From assembly GCA_036015235.1 (NCBI GenBank), contig CP107926.1:1550001-1614000 (forward strand): 64,000 nt of DNA, written 5' to 3'. Below the pieces are notes generated by a model. That model saw nothing but the letters and a program-made list of their open reading frames with translations. It ran no database searches and had not been told where the DNA came from. Origin of the DNA: Streptomyces sp. NBC_00433. Its GTDB lineage: Bacteria; Actinomycetota; Actinomycetes; Streptomycetales; Streptomycetaceae. Positions 55,086 to 64,000 of this stretch are shown in pieces; positions within the stretch are counted from its first letter, which is position 1, and every line of letters begins with the position of its first letter. Position numbers and translations under genes: made by a program.

Positions 55086-55976
55086 TGAGCCTTTTCCAAC
55101 CTGCTGACGTGGCTGCGCACTTGGGGTGACAACGAAGCGAAGCCCCTGGTAGATGGGTTGTCGACCAAGAGAACCGTGTCCACCAGAGGCTTCGCATGCT
55201 TGTCTACCCGTCCGGCGTGGACGTGTCCAGTTCCGCCCTCCGCTTCCTTGCAGATCAGTTGCGGCGGCACCGCCGTGCCATCAACTCCCGCTGGCGACGG
55301 CTGACCGCCGGCCGCCAAGCCCTTCTCACCCTCGCCCACCTGCGCGTCGGACACACCTACGCCCAGCTCGCCACCGGGTTCGGCGTGGGGACCACGACGG
55401 CATACCGCTATGTCGCCGAGGCCGTCGACCTCCTGGCCGTCCTCGCTCCCACCCTGGCCGATGCCGTCCGCACCGCCTCGACGAAGGCGTTCGTGCTCCT
55501 GGACGGCACGCTCCTGCCGATCGACCGCACCGCCGCGGACCGGCCCTTCTACTCCGGGAAACACAAGAAACACGGCATGAACGTGCAGGTCCTCACCGAT
55601 CCGTTCGGCCGACTGCTATGGGCCTCGCCGGCCCTGCCCGGAGCCGTCCACGACATCCGAGCGGCCCGCGAGCACGGCATCATCGACGCCCTCGATCGGG
55701 CCCACGTCACCTGCTGGGCCGACAAGGGCTACCGCGGCGCCGGCGGCACGGTCCGCATCCCGTACTGGGGGCGATGGGAGACACTCTCCCCGGGACAGAA
55801 GGCGGTGAACCGCTCCCACGCGAAGATCCGTGCCCTCGTCGAGCAGGCCATGGCGACCCTCAAGAGCTGGCGGCTCCTGCGCAAACTCCGGTGCTCCACC
55901 ACCCGGATCACCGCCCTCATCCAGGCCGTCCTCGCCCTGCATCTGGCCAGCTCAGACCGATGATGGAAAAGGCTCA
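55086..55976 (+). mobile_element. IS5-type insertion sequence, complete
   Basis: TGAGCCTTTTCCA at 55086-55098 and its exact reverse complement at 55964-55976 bound an 891-bp element with one intact transposase. The 13-bp terminal repeats are perfect. No convincing target duplication is seen. It interrupts or truncates the gene whose tail lies at 55977-56286. Confidence 0.88.
55196..55963 (+). CDS. IS5-type (DDE_Tnp_4-like) transposase
   Basis: A 255-residue transposase. An N-terminal helix-turn-helix (ALLTLAHLRVGHTYAQLATG, FGVGTTTAYRYVAEAVDLL) is followed by the catalytic domain: LLDGTLLPIDRTAADRPFYS (first Asp), GAVHDIRAAREHGII, CWADKGYRGAG (second Asp) and KIRALVEQAMATLKSWRLL (Glu). The stop abuts the right terminal repeat. 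It is a member of the ISL2/IS1031-like branch with DDE_Tnp_4. Intact and likely active. Confidence 0.9.
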   Translation: MLVYPSGVDVSSSALRFLADQLRRHRRAINSRWRRLTAGRQALLTLAHLRVGHTYAQLATGFGVGTTTAYRYVAEAVDLLAVLAPTLADAVRTASTKAFVLLDGTLLPIDRTAADRPFYSGKHKKHGMNVQVLTDPFGRLLWASPALPGAVHDIRAAREHGIIDALDRAHVTCWADKGYRGAGGTVRIPYWGRWETLSPGQKAVNRSHAKIRALVEQAMATLKSWRLLRKLRCSTTRITALIQAVLALHLASSDR

Positions 55977-56286
55977 GTGGCGCGGCTTCGGCCTGGGGCC
56001 AGCGCCGAGCGGCTCGGCGATCCACCGGCTGTCCGGCGGTTGCGCCGCCGTTGCCGTCCAACCCTGGCCCGCGAAGGGCAGCGTACCCACCGAAGCAGAC
56101 CACCAGGCCGGCTTCGCCCGGCTCGCGGAGACGTTCGGCCGCCTGGGCTTCGAGCACTATCAGGACGATGCGCTCGTCCTGGGCCTGTCCCTGCAGGAGG
56201 CCGAGGATCCGCTGCGGGTCGGGTTGGCGAACGCCGCAGCCCTGGGTGGGCACTACCAGGAGCATCGCCGCTCGCTCGGCGCCTGA
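55977..56286 (+). pseudogene. C-terminal part of an unknown gene cut by the IS5-type element
   Basis: After the right IS end the frame reads GGCAAVAVQPWPAKGSVPTE, ADHQAGFARLAETFGRLGFE, HYQDDALVLGLSLQEAEDPL, RVGLANAAALGGHYQEHRRS, LGA. It is clearly coding, but the 5' part is not found on the other side of the IS. Family not recognised. Confidence 0.5.
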
Positions 56287-56631
56287 CCCGTGATCATCGG
56301 GTGCCGCAGTCTCCAGCCAGTCCCGTAGAGCCAGTTGCGGGCGCGCCACCAGCCTGCCGACCGTCCCGCGAGGCTGCTCGGGCGAGAGATAACACGGAAA
56401 ACACCGTCAGGCAAAATGCGTTTTCTCAGCATCATGGAATTCACACCGCCCCGCACTGTCCGCCGACGAAAGGACCCGTCCCGAGCCTCCACTTTGTTCC
56501 CACAACACCGCCGCGAAATACCGCCAGTGAGCCCAGGCGCAGCCCGTGGACGCCAGGTGCACAGCCACGGCCACGCCGATTTGTGCCGCCCAGTCCGGCC
56601 GACGCCCATCGACGCCATCTGCAGCAGCCGA
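56287..56631. other. Intergenic stretch
   Basis: No gene recognised on either strand. Confidence 0.3.
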
Positions 56632-57515
56632 CTACGCCGCGGCGTAGCTGAGCCGCAGCAGGTCGTTGGCGCGCTCCAGGTCCTTCTCGGTACGCAGCCG
56701 GATCTCCAGGCCTCCGGTCCCGTGATGGCCCAGGCCGGTCACGTCCCGGGTGAACCCGGGGATCAGGTCGACCTTCTTCGGGTCGGCCCGCAGGTAGACC
56801 AGGACCTCGGTGCGGCGGTCCCGGCCGACGCAGGCGATGTTCCGCGCCTGCGGTAGGCCCGGTACTGCTTGCGCTCGATCCGCCGCACGTCCTCGCCCAA
56901 GGACACCAGCACCTCGTCCAGGGCGTCCCGCAGCTCGCCGATCGCGTCGTCGGCCGACTGCGTCTTCGGCATACGCCCCGCGCGGCCCGACCCCGCTCCG
57001 GGGCGGCCGCGGTCGCGGGCCGCGGCGGTGACGACCGGCTCAAGGCCGAGCAGGCCGGCGCCGAAGAAGCGGTAGCGGACCAAGTCGATGCAGCGGCGGA
57101 TCTCACCGACCGCGTGCCGGTCGTAGCGTGTCAAGTCCTCCGCGACGCAGGTCAGCCTCGGCGCGCTCCACAGCACCTGGGACGCCGCCGGAACCCCGAG
57201 CCGGTCGCGGACCAGTGCCTCGAACTCCGCCCGGTGATCGGTCGGCCACGCCAGATAGAACAGCCCCTGGGTGATCACCCCGGGATCGCGCCCGCGCTTG
57301 TGCTCCACCACCACCGGAGCACCGTTCTCGTCGATCCCCAGCGAATCGATCCGCCCACCGTGCACCGGACCCGTGCTGTACTCGGACGCCAGGAACCGCA
57401 CGCCCAGTAGCGCCGGCATGTTCGCCTCGACCAGCCCCCGCAGATCCCGCTCGAACTCCAGCGCCTGCGGCACGACCTCCACAGCGCTTCCATCACCCAG
57501 CGTGAACAGCCTCAA
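56632..57515 (-). pseudogene. PD-(D/E)XK-type nuclease fused to DUF5655, frameshifted
   Basis: From TTG 57515, with AAGGGGGA upstream, it reads RLFTLGDGSAVEVVPQALEF, ERDLRGLVEANMPALLGV, then GRIDSLGIDENGAPVVVEHK, a D-x(n)-E-H-K nuclease motif as in NucS-like proteins, and GVITQGLFYLAWPTDHRAEF. After RIERKQYRAYRRR near 56845 one frame change is needed to continue IACVGRDRRTEVLVYLRADP, KKVDLIPGFTRDVTGLGHHG, TGGLEIRLRTEKDLERANDL, the DUF5655 domain, ending SYAAA. The gene is otherwise complete, so this could be a sequencing error. Confidence 0.78.
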
Positions 57516-57939
57516 ACGCGTCCCCCTTGCGATCCTCCACACCGATCATCGACGTGACACCAACGCGACAGGGAGGCACAATCATTTCCAGCGCGAGTTT
57601 CACCGTGGCCGCCTGATGGATAATCAGTTATCAGGTCGGAGCGCGTGGCGTATTTGTGGCGCGGCAGACCCGACACTGCGTCAGATAACCCTCTGACCTG
57701 TGGAAACGCCGGGGAGAGTAACCTCCGGACCTTTGCTCTTTCCGGCGTGAGAACCCTACAAACGGGCAATGTGTGCCCTCGGCGCGACCAATCCCGCAGG
57801 TCAAGCGGTCAGCGGTCGCGTGACGACCGACCCACCTCCGCGCCGGGAGACTGTGCGGACCACATTCGCCCGTCAGCCACGTTCTCCATGAGTAACCCCG
57901 TGGCCTGCAATGAATCCCGCAAACGCACACGGTCATGAG
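57516..57939. other. Intergenic stretch before the integrase relic
   Basis: No gene recognised. A palindrome GATAATCAGTTATC (57619-57632, arms GATAA/TTATC) could be an operator; it is AT-rich compared with its surroundings. Confidence 0.35.
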
Positions 57940-58160
57940 GGCCAGGCCCGGTCGCAGCTGGAGGACTCCAGCACACCGAGCCGCTCTTTGAAGAACAGCC
58001 GCCCGTCCTCCGCCACGCCATGGGTCCGGATACACACCTTCAAGATCAGCACCAGTCGGGGCGGCAGCGGCACCACCCGGGTGTCTTCCGCAGCCTGGTT
58101 CTTCAAGCCCCAGTCGTCATGGAACTCACCGGAATCGGTCCAGCTCATACCGGCTGTTGG
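57940..58160 (-). pseudogene. Tyrosine-recombinase (phage integrase) fragment
   Basis: The minus strand reads MSWTDSGEFHDDWGLKNQAA, EDTRVVPLPPRLVLILKVCI, RTHGVAEDGRLFFKERLGVL. This matches the middle of actinophage/ICE integrases, where the arm before the H-x-x-R box has LKHR-x-x-x-x-x-R-x-V-P-I-P and DGRLFF. The catalytic R, H-x-x-R and Tyr boxes are missing. It indicates a former integrated element. Confidence 0.7.
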
Positions 58161-58403
58161 GAAGCCAGGTGGAGCGAGACTCCGGCCTGGCAGTTGGTGA
58201 CCCCGCCTGCGATGCCGGTACGGCGTTGAAGGGCCGACCTGTGATGCCGACGGCCTTGGCGGGGTGGTGTTCGGCAGGCTCCCGGTGTGGGGATCGTCGA
58301 GCGGCCGGGGAGCACTGCGCCAAGGGTTGACACCGCACACTCCGGTCCCGCACAGTGCCGTCGTTAGAGCTGATGCTCCTCCCACAGACCGCCCCCCGGT
58401 TCA

Positions 58404-58417
58404 TGTTAGCGCTAACA
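58404..58417. promoter_or_regulatory. LacI-type operator, perfect palindrome
   Basis: TGTTAGCGCTAACA is a perfect 14-bp palindrome. It lies 52 bases upstream of the start of a deleted secreted-enzyme gene (58470) and 472 bases upstream of GH62. It resembles the sites at 825 and 44607. Confidence 0.7.
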
Positions 58418-58469
58418 ATTACCCTCGCGCCCCCTTGCCCACACCCCCACGCTGCAAGGAGATCCCCGC

Positions 58470-58825
58470 GTGAACACTCGTGACTCGCGCCTGTCCGACC
58501 ACCTCGACACGCGACACCATTCGGCCCGCGTGCGCCGCTGAAGCCCCTCGGGCGGTGTCACCGCGCGAGCCCGGCCCGCCGGTGCGCGGTTGAGAGCAGG
58601 CGCCGACAACCGTCTCGCTCGCCGCCTCGGGCCCGGTCGGCCCGGCACGCCTCCCTCGCTGCCTCCGGCCGGGTCGGGGCCGCTACGTCCCTGGCGTACT
58701 CGCGGAAGCCGTCGGGCCAACGCGCCTGCCCGGTAACACATCGTGCGGGCCGGCTTCCTCGCCGGTCAGGACACCGCGCCCCGAACACCTTCCAGCTCAA
58801 CGGCGGCACCCGCACGACCGCCTGA
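58470..58825 (+). pseudogene. Relic of a secreted CBM2 enzyme with the middle deleted
   Basis: AAGGAGAT precedes GTG 58470, which opens a frame MNTRDSRLSDHLDTRHHSAR that soon stops (58541), the remnant of a signal-peptide start. At 58744-58825 the end of a CBM2 is still readable: [10 protein letters not shown], then after a frameshift [13 protein letters not shown] and stop, like SFLANQ...FTLNGG in the CBM2 at 42105. The catalytic domain is gone. The palindrome at 58404 probably served this gene. Confidence 0.6.
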
Positions 58826-58889
58826 CGGCCGCCGCCGCGCCGCGGCGCGGCCGATGGCCTCCATGCCCCTCACTCAAGGAGAGTGTTCT

Positions 58890-60347
58890 GTGAAACGCAG
58901 GTATACATTCAAACGCTACAAGCCGATGCTGATCACCCTGCTTTCCATGGTGCTGGCCGCCGCGGGGATCTCGTTCGCGACGACATCGGCGCAGGCAGCC
59001 ACCGGCTGCAAGGTCGACTACAGCATCACCAGCCAGTGGTCAGGCGGCTTCGGCGCCAGCGTGAGCGTGACCAACCTGGGTGACGCGGTCGCCAGCTGGC
59101 GGGTCGGCTGGACCTTCCCCTCGGGACAGACCGTCACCCAGTTGTGGAACGGCACCTACACCCAGAGCGGCTCCCAGGTCACCGTGACCAATGCCTCCTA
59201 CAACGGCAGCCTGGCCACCGGCGCCTCCACCAGCTTCGGCTTCAACGGCGCCTTCACGACCAGCAACTCCGTACCCAGCACCTTCACCCTCAACGGCACC
59301 ACCTGCACCGGCAGCACCACATCCGGCGGAGCCACGACCGGAGGCACGACCACCGGCGGCACCACCACAGGTGGCACGACCACGGGTGGCACCACGACGG
59401 GCGGTACCACCACCGGCGGTACTACGGGTGGCACTGGCGGCCCGTGCACCCTTCCGTCGTCGTATCACTGGTCGTCGACGGGTCCGCTGGCGCAGCCGGC
59501 GAACGGATGGGTCTCGCTGAAGGACTTCGACACCGTGGTCTACAACGGCAAGCATCTGGTCTACGGCTCGACCGTCAACCAGTCCGGGTCGTACGGCTCG
59601 ATGGCGTTCGCGCCCTTCACGAACTGGTCGGACATGGCGTCGGCCCAGCAGATCGGAATGAACTCGGGCACGGTGGCGCCCACGCTGTTCTACTTCGCGC
59701 CCAAGAACATCTGGGTGCTGGCGTCCCAGTGGAGCCAGTGGCCCTTCTTCTACCGGACGACGAGCGACCCGACCAACCCCAACAGCTGGTCCTCGCAGCA
59801 GGCGCTGTTCACCGGCAGCATCTCCCCGTCCAACCCGATCGACCAGACCCTGATCGGTGACGGACAGAACATGTACCTGTTCTTCGCCGGCGACAACGGC
59901 AAGATCTACCGGTCGAGCATGCCGTACGGGAACTTCCCCGGTAACTTCGGCTCCTCCTACACCACCGTCATGAGCGACTCGCAGGCCAACCTCTTCGAGG
60001 CGGTGCAGGTCTACAAGGTCCAGGGTCAGAACCAGTACCTGATGATCGTCGAGGCGATGGGCGCGCACGGGCGCTACTTCCGCTCGTTCACCGCCTCCAG
60101 CCTCGGCGGATCCTGGACCCCGCAGGCCACCAGCGAGTCCAGCCCCTTCGCGGGCAAGGCCAACAGCGGCGCCACCTGGACCAACGACATCAGCCACGGC
60201 GACCTGATCCGCAACAACCCCGACGAGACCATGACCATCGACCCCTGTAACCTCCAGTTCCTCTACCAGGGCAGGAACCCCTCCTCGGACGGCACCTCCT
60301 ACAACCTGCTGCCCTGGCGGCCAGGACTGCTCACCCTCCAGCGCTGA
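58890..60347 (+). CDS. Secreted GH62 alpha-L-arabinofuranosidase with CBM2
   Basis: The product is 485 residues from GTG 58890, with AAGGAGAG 5 bases upstream. Residues 1-36 are a signal peptide (basic start, [13 protein letters not shown] core, AQA cleavage). Residues 37-137 are a CBM2 ([43 protein letters not shown]). A Gly/Thr linker of repeated GGTTT follows (about 148-178). From 180 the GH62 catalytic domain reads [60 protein letters not shown] and [20 protein letters not shown], ending [12 protein letters not shown]. It removes arabinose side chains from arabinoxylan. Intact. Confidence 0.95.
   Translation: MKRRYTFKRYKPMLITLLSMVLAAAGISFATTSAQAATGCKVDYSITSQWSGGFGASVSVTNLGDAVASWRVGWTFPSGQTVTQLWNGTYTQSGSQVTVTNASYNGSLATGASTSFGFNGAFTTSNSVPSTFTLNGTTCTGSTTSGGATTGGTTTGGTTTGGTTTGGTTTGGTTTGGTTGGTGGPCTLPSSYHWSSTGPLAQPANGWVSLKDFDTVVYNGKHLVYGSTVNQSGSYGSMAFAPFTNWSDMASAQQIGMNSGTVAPTLFYFAPKNIWVLASQWSQWPFFYRTTSDPTNPNSWSSQQALFTGSISPSNPIDQTLIGDGQNMYLFFAGDNGKIYRSSMPYGNFPGNFGSSYTTVMSDSQANLFEAVQVYKVQGQNQYLMIVEAMGAHGRYFRSFTASSLGGSWTPQATSESSPFAGKANSGATWTNDISHGDLIRNNPDETMTIDPCNLQFLYQGRNPSSDGTSYNLLPWRPGLLTLQR
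59330..59432 (+). repeat. Tandem repeat encoding the Gly-Thr linker
   Basis: About seven 15-base units encoding GGTTT follow one another within the GH62 gene. They differ at third positions. This is a normal flexible linker of secreted modular enzymes. Confidence 0.85.
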
Positions 60348-60367
60348 CCCGCACGCGCCCCGATCCG

Positions 60368-60409
60368 CCGAGGGGCCCCGGCTGCACCCCGGCCAGGGTC
60401 CCTCCTCGG
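60368..60409 (+). terminator. Hairpin after GH62
   Basis: CCGAGGGGCCCCGG pairs with CCGG-CAGGGTCCCTCCTCGG across a short loop, beginning 21 bases after the stop. It is a long GC stem without U-tract, consistent with a streptomycete terminator. Confidence 0.55.
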
Positions 60410-60735
60410 TAACGCCCTGTCGGTCCCTTCGCGAGAAGGACCCGCTGGAGACGCGGACCGCCGCCCGCCCCGGTCAACCCGCCCTGGACCAGCTGCTGCA
60501 CCATGCCCATTCCCCTCTCGTCGAGGAGGCAGGACTGCCCACCACTTAAAGCCGCCATCCGCTCTACCACCCGAACGGCCCAGCCTCGGATCGGGGACGG
60601 CCCCGTTCTGCCAGCGGAAACCATGGTCACCCAGCGCAACCGGAAAGCACGTGCGCCCGATCACACTCCTTCACGCCCCAACGCCGTTCTCGGCCAGGGA
60701 TGCCGGCACACCGGGAGGGGTACGAATCCGGGTGA

Positions 60736-61569
60736 GGGTCCGTAAAACGATCGGTGTAACTCCTGATCAAGGAAGATGCATCGATGACCAGCGACAACGT
60801 GACCGAGGCCGAGCCTGTCAAGGCAGTTGAGCCGCAGCCGGCGAAGGCGGTGGACGACCAGCTCATCGACGAGTTGGTCGGCCGGGCCCAGGCCGAGGGC
60901 CTGCAGCTGACCGGCGAGGGCGGCCTGCTCCAGCAGCTGACCAAGCGGCTCCTGGAGTCCGCTCTCGAAGGCGAGATCACCGACCACCTCGGCTATGACA
61001 AGCACGACCCTGCCGGGAAGAACGGCGGCAACAGCCGCAACGGGACCCGGGCCAAGACCGTGCTGACAGACGTCGGACCGGTCGAGATAGCCGTGCCCCG
61101 CGACCGCGAGGGCAGCTTCGAGCCGAAGATCGTCAAGAAGCGGCAGAAGCGCCTGTCCGGCGTGGACGGAAGCCGCACTCGATCGGTTCGCGGAGTTCGT
61201 CGACGCATGGGGCAGGAAGTATCCGGCGATTGTCCGGCTTTGGGAGAACGCGTGGGAGGAGTTCACGCCGTTCCTCCGCTTCGACACCGAGATCCGTCGC
61301 ATTGTCTGCACCACGAACGCCATCGAGTCGGTGAACGCCAGGATCCGGCGGGCGGTCAAGGCCCGCGGCCACTTCCCGAACGAGACCGCGGCCTTGAAAT
61401 GCGTCTACATGGCCATCATGTCGCTCGATCCCACCGGCAAAGGCCAGGCCCGCTGGACCATGCGCTGGAAGACCGCCCTGAACGCCTTCGACATCACCTT
61501 CGACGGCCGACTCTCAGCAGCCGGCCAGTAACCCCAACAACCCGGTTACACCGCTCGTTTGACAGACCC
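60736..61569 (+). mobile_element. IS256-family deletion derivative with both ends
   Basis: Terminal repeats of 25 bp at 60736-60760 and 61545-61569 match at 22 positions. Inside, the transposase start (DDQLIDELVGRAQAEGLQLT, LTKRLLESALEGEITDHLGY, IAVPRDREGSFEPKIVKKRQ) is joined by a deletion and frameshift near 61165 to its end (FVDAWGRKYPAIVRLWENAW, EEFTPFLRFDTEIRRIVCTT, NAIESVNARIRRAVKARGHF). The catalytic middle is lost. At 834 bp it could be mobilised only in trans. No target duplication is obvious. Confidence 0.9.
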
Positions 61570-61790
61570 CCCGGAGGGTCACGAGCGCGGTGTGGACGGG
61601 GTCGAGTTCCTCGACGGAGCGGTGGTAGGCGAGGGTCTGCGTCAGTTCCAGGTCGATGGCTTCTGCCGAGTCGCGGATGCGGCCGAAGCGGGCGCCGCGG
61701 CGAACAGGCCCGAGCACGCAGCGCACGGTGGCGGTGGCCTGGGCCGGGTTGACCCAGACACGGCGGTCAGCGGGCCGACCGCCGCCGCGC
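61570..61790 (-). pseudogene. Unidentified gene fragment at the IS256 end
   Basis: The minus strand reads RVWVNPAQATATVRCVLGPV, RRGARFGRIRDSAEAIDLEL, TQTLAYHRSVEELDPVHTAL with good coding bias. It stops at the IS end at 61570 and has no clear start. It lies just downstream of the DUF916-like gene on the same strand. Not recognised. Confidence 0.4.
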
Positions 61791-61810
61791 GGACGTCCTC
61801 GCCCTCGATA

Positions 61811-62839
61811 TCACGTGTTCCCGCGGCGTCTGCGTCGGCGGGCCGCAGTGAGCAGGGTGGCCATGCCGAGGAGGAGCGCCGCGCCGATTACGCCGATGAG
61901 CACCGGGCGGGAAGGGGCGTGTGGCGAGATGACGGCGGCCGCGGCGGCGATGCCGGGGGTGTGGGGGAAGGTGATCCGGGCGTGGGCGGTCTCATCGAGC
62001 AGTCCGCTCTTCAGATCGATGGTGGCCTTCCACGGTCCGTCTGCCACCTGGTCGGTCACTGGGACGGTCACCGGTTCGGACTGGCCTGGTGCCAGGGTCG
62101 TGCCGAGCTTCACCGCGTAGGGGCCTGCGGTGAGGTTCCCGGAGACCTTGGAAAGCCTCAACGTGCCGCTCAAGTCCACCGCGCGGCCCCCGGTGTTGTG
62201 CACCTGGGCCATGACGATCGCGTCCCCGGCGGGATTGCGCTCGGCGGTCATCGTATCGACCGTGAAGGCCGCAGAGGGGGGATTGTCGCCGCCGACGGAA
62301 AGGTAGAGACGGATGCCGGTACGGGTGACCAGTGTGACACCGCCGGCGCCGTGAGCGTCGGAAACCTGGGCCCACAGGACGGCGTATCGCTCACCGGGTG
62401 CCGCATCGGCGGGTACCGCGATCGTCACGGTGTCGTCGGCGTTGCCGCCTGCTGGGATGTCGAGGCTGGAATGGCCCAGCTTCGTCCAGGTGGTCACGTC
62501 GTTCCGGGTGCCGGCCCGCGCGCCGATGAACGAACCGTGGGTGATGGCCGCGGCGCCCGGATACACGTCCACGTGCTGCGTAGAGGTGCTTTTGTTCACG
62601 ACCCGGATGCGGCGGTGGATGATCGTGCCGGGTACCAGGTTGTCGATGATGTATTCCCGGGCTCTGGGGTCGTCGGCCAGCTTGGCGGGTACATCGACAA
62701 GCCGGATGCCGATACTTCCGGGATCGTGGTGTGTGCCGCGTGGCGCCGGGGCGGCGGTACTGGTGCTGGGCGCGAGGACGCTGGCCGACACGGCGATCGC
62801 CATGCCTGCCAGCACCCGGGCGGGAATGAAACTACTCAA
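61811..62839 (-). CDS. WxL-interacting-type (DUF916-like) membrane-anchored protein
   Basis: A 342-residue protein. Residues 1-29 are a signal peptide (MSSFIPARVLAGMAIAVSAS, then STAAPAP). The extracellular part has IGIRLVDVPAKLADDPRARE, YIIDNLVPGTIIHRRIRVVN and VPADAAPGERYAVLWAQVSD, the two beta-sandwich domains of DUF916/WxL-binding proteins. Near residue 310 a single helix PVLIGVIGAALLLGMATLL is followed by basic RRRRRR, which would anchor it in the membrane. It is 33 bases downstream of the WxL-like gene on the same strand, the same pairing as in Gram-positive WxL operons. Probable role: display of the partner at the cell surface. Confidence 0.75.
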   Translation of the reverse strand: MSSFIPARVLAGMAIAVSASVLAPSTSTAAPAPRGTHHDPGSIGIRLVDVPAKLADDPRAREYIIDNLVPGTIIHRRIRVVNKSTSTQHVDVYPGAAAITHGSFIGARAGTRNDVTTWTKLGHSSLDIPAGGNADDTVTIAVPADAAPGERYAVLWAQVSDAHGAGGVTLVTRTGIRLYLSVGGDNPPSAAFTVDTMTAERNPAGDAIVMAQVHNTGGRAVDLSGTLRLSKVSGNLTAGPYAVKLGTTLAPGQSEPVTVPVTDQVADGPWKATIDLKSGLLDETAHARITFPHTPGIAAAAAVISPHAPSRPVLIGVIGAALLLGMATLLTAARRRRRRGNT

Positions 62840-62872
62840 AGTGCCAGGCCTCTGGAGATGTCACGAGTGTGC

Positions 62873-63409
62873 TCAGGCGACGGAGTGGATGATCGTTGAG
62901 GTGTACGTCCCTGCCACGGTGTTCGCGGGAAGATTGAGCGTGATGGTCGGGTTCCAGGTGGCGCTGTTGACCCCTACCACTCCGGTGGCGGTCTGCACCG
63001 GACCGGGCGGGTACAGCGGGTTGAGATCGCTGGGCGCGACACTCGCGGTGCCGGTGACGGCGGCGAGAGGGGACGTGTACGTGGAGGAGCCGGCCGTCGA
63101 GACGGAGATGGTCGAGGAGGGCCCGATGAAGTCGTTCCCGTTGGCCGTGACCGTCCACCCGGTGGTGCCGCCCCGGCTGTCCGTCACCGTGACGTTGCCG
63201 AGCTGTGCGCTGACTGTCTGGGCGGTGGCGAGGGCCGGCACCGTGCCCAGGGACACCGGACCCGCCGGGACGGTGATGTCGAGTGTGCCGGTGGTGACCG
63301 TGACCGTCACCGGCGTGCTGCCGCTGCTGGCCGCGGACGCCGATGCCGCGAGCGGCAGCACACCGAGGGCGCCGGCGACGATGGGAATGACAATCCTACG
63401 ATTACGCAT
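62873..63409 (-). CDS. Secreted WxL-like protein
   Basis: A 178-residue secreted protein. Residues 1-27 form a signal peptide (IVIPIVAGALGVLPLAASAS, AAS). The mature part is Thr/Val/Gly-rich beta structure: VTVTTGTLDITVPAGPVSLG, LGNVTVTDSRGGTTGWTVTA, ATWNPTITLNLPANTVAGTY, TSTIIHSVA. TGWTVTA and the Y-T-S-T-I-x-H-S-V ending follow the WxL domain pattern. It has no C-terminal anchor of its own. It precedes the DUF916-like gene, with which it should form a surface complex. WxL proteins bind peptidoglycan in low-GC Gram-positives; in actinomycetes the role is not established. Confidence 0.75.
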   Translation of the reverse strand: MRNRRIVIPIVAGALGVLPLAASASAASSGSTPVTVTVTTGTLDITVPAGPVSLGTVPALATAQTVSAQLGNVTVTDSRGGTTGWTVTANGNDFIGPSSTISVSTAGSSTYTSPLAAVTGTASVAPSDLNPLYPPGPVQTATGVVGVNSATWNPTITLNLPANTVAGTYTSTIIHSVA

Positions 63410-63865
63410 TCATCGATCCTCTACTGTTTTGCGAGAGCGACCTGGATTCTGGGTATCAACGTACGGTCGGCGAGATGTAAAAAATCCGTCAGGTCCTCAC
63501 GAGTCGATCCATTTCATCCGTTCGGACGCGGCTCCACTCGTCACCTGCTTCAGATCAACTGGATTTGTTCCGCCGCACGTCAGGTCAATTGCCTGACAGG
63601 GTCGTTGCTCCTGGGCAACGAACTCCGTGCCAGCCCGATTTTTGTAGGGCCCCGACAGGCGCTCGCCGCATCCTCCCCCGGCACGTAGATGCCTTTGGGA
63701 CGGGTAGATCCGCATGCCGTCGAGTCGCGTATGCCAGTGATGAGGATAGCCACTCGTCACTCTGGGTACTGACCTTGCGGATTGAAGGCCGGGTTCCGGC
63801 CCAGGCCAGGTCGTGGCTCAGCCGGTCGGGCAGCTGCCGGGGCAGGCGGCGTTCAGGACTGGGCT
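63410..63865. other. Upstream region of the WxL operon
   Basis: It should contain the WxL promoter. A minus-strand frame at 63497-63760 ends LKQVTSGAASERMKWIDS and might be a short gene, but I see no family features. Confidence 0.3.
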
Positions 63866-64000
63866 GATGCTCTCCTGGTCCGTCATCGAGCAGCGGGCGT
63901 ACCCGATTCGGATCGCTGCCGCCGTCGTCGCCGGGCTCTACCGTGTACTCGGCATCGTGCCCGACCTCGCCACCTACCTCCAGCGGCGCGAGTACTCCGT
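63866..64000 (+). CDS. Possible gene running off the right edge
   Basis: From ATG 63866 an open frame reads MLSWSVIEQRAYPIRIAAAV, VAGLYRVLGIVPDLATYLQR, REYSV and continues out of the window. Codon bias is acceptable, but competing frames exist. Not recognised. Confidence 0.25.

Overview
The window is very GC-rich, uses GTG/TTG starts freely, carries F420-linked redox genes, slipin/universal-stress genes, CBM2-bearing secreted glycosidases and actinobacterial insertion-sequence families. This points to a Streptomyces-like actinomycete (Streptomycetaceae or a close relative). The density of IS remnants, truncations and internal deletions suggests a linear-chromosome arm or a comparable accessory region. 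All of this is read from the sequence by eye; no database search was run.

Layout. 1-612 is the 5' part of a secreted GH27 alpha-galactosidase. 1.1-10.7 kb holds small regulator + enzyme units: MarR/SDR/LLM oxidoreductase/F420:NADP reductase, HxlR/truncated NmrA-like, MarR/amidohydrolase, MarR/epoxide-hydrolase-like. Palindromic operators are visible in three of the divergent gaps. 10.9-13.6 kb has IS remnants around a nitrilase-fold gene that lacks the catalytic Cys. 13.7-20.4 kb is a dormancy/hypoxia-like stress block: broken PPOX gene, slipin, small protein, carbamate kinase, UspA-type protein, P-type cation ATPase, cupin, with DosR/OsdR-like palindromes. 20.5-30 kb is IS-rich (IS3, IS982 relic, IS110, IS1380) and holds an SDR and a SUKH (SMI1/KNR4) gene bracketed by two related IS1380 copies. 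30-37 kb again carries TetR/medium-chain reductase units, a tautomerase, a Gfo/Idh/MocA oxidoreductase and two internally deleted NTF2-like genes. 38-40.7 kb is a complete polar amino-acid-type ABC importer. 42-45.7 kb has a CBM2 relic, a GH43 enzyme and a pectinesterase. 45.7-49 kb is a broken SOS mutasome (dnaE2-dinB/imuB) split by a lower-GC cassette with an HTH gene. 49-57.5 kb mixes transposase, DNA-ligase, lectin and Tn3 fragments with a TetR/reductase pair, an intact IS5-type element and a frameshifted PD-(D/E)XK nuclease. 58-60.4 kb has a relic of one secreted CBM2 enzyme followed by an intact GH62-CBM2 arabinofuranosidase. 60.7-63.4 kb has an IS256 deletion derivative and a WxL/DUF916-like secreted pair.

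Two functional themes stand out. Plant-cell-wall degradation (GH27, GH43, pectinesterase, GH62, CBM2 relics) has LacI-type palindromes of related sequence (consensus roughly TGTnARCGYTnACA) upstream of several genes. Small-molecule redox and detoxification is organised as many independent regulator/oxidoreductase pairs. A striking mutational pattern runs through the window: many genes and IS elements keep both ends but have lost the middle, as expected from end-joining deletions.

The best candidate for something undescribed is the lower-GC cassette at about 45.85-47.1 kb inside dnaE2. It contains a 59-residue protein, a 267-residue HTH protein with an uncharacterised C-terminal domain, and a truncated convergent gene.
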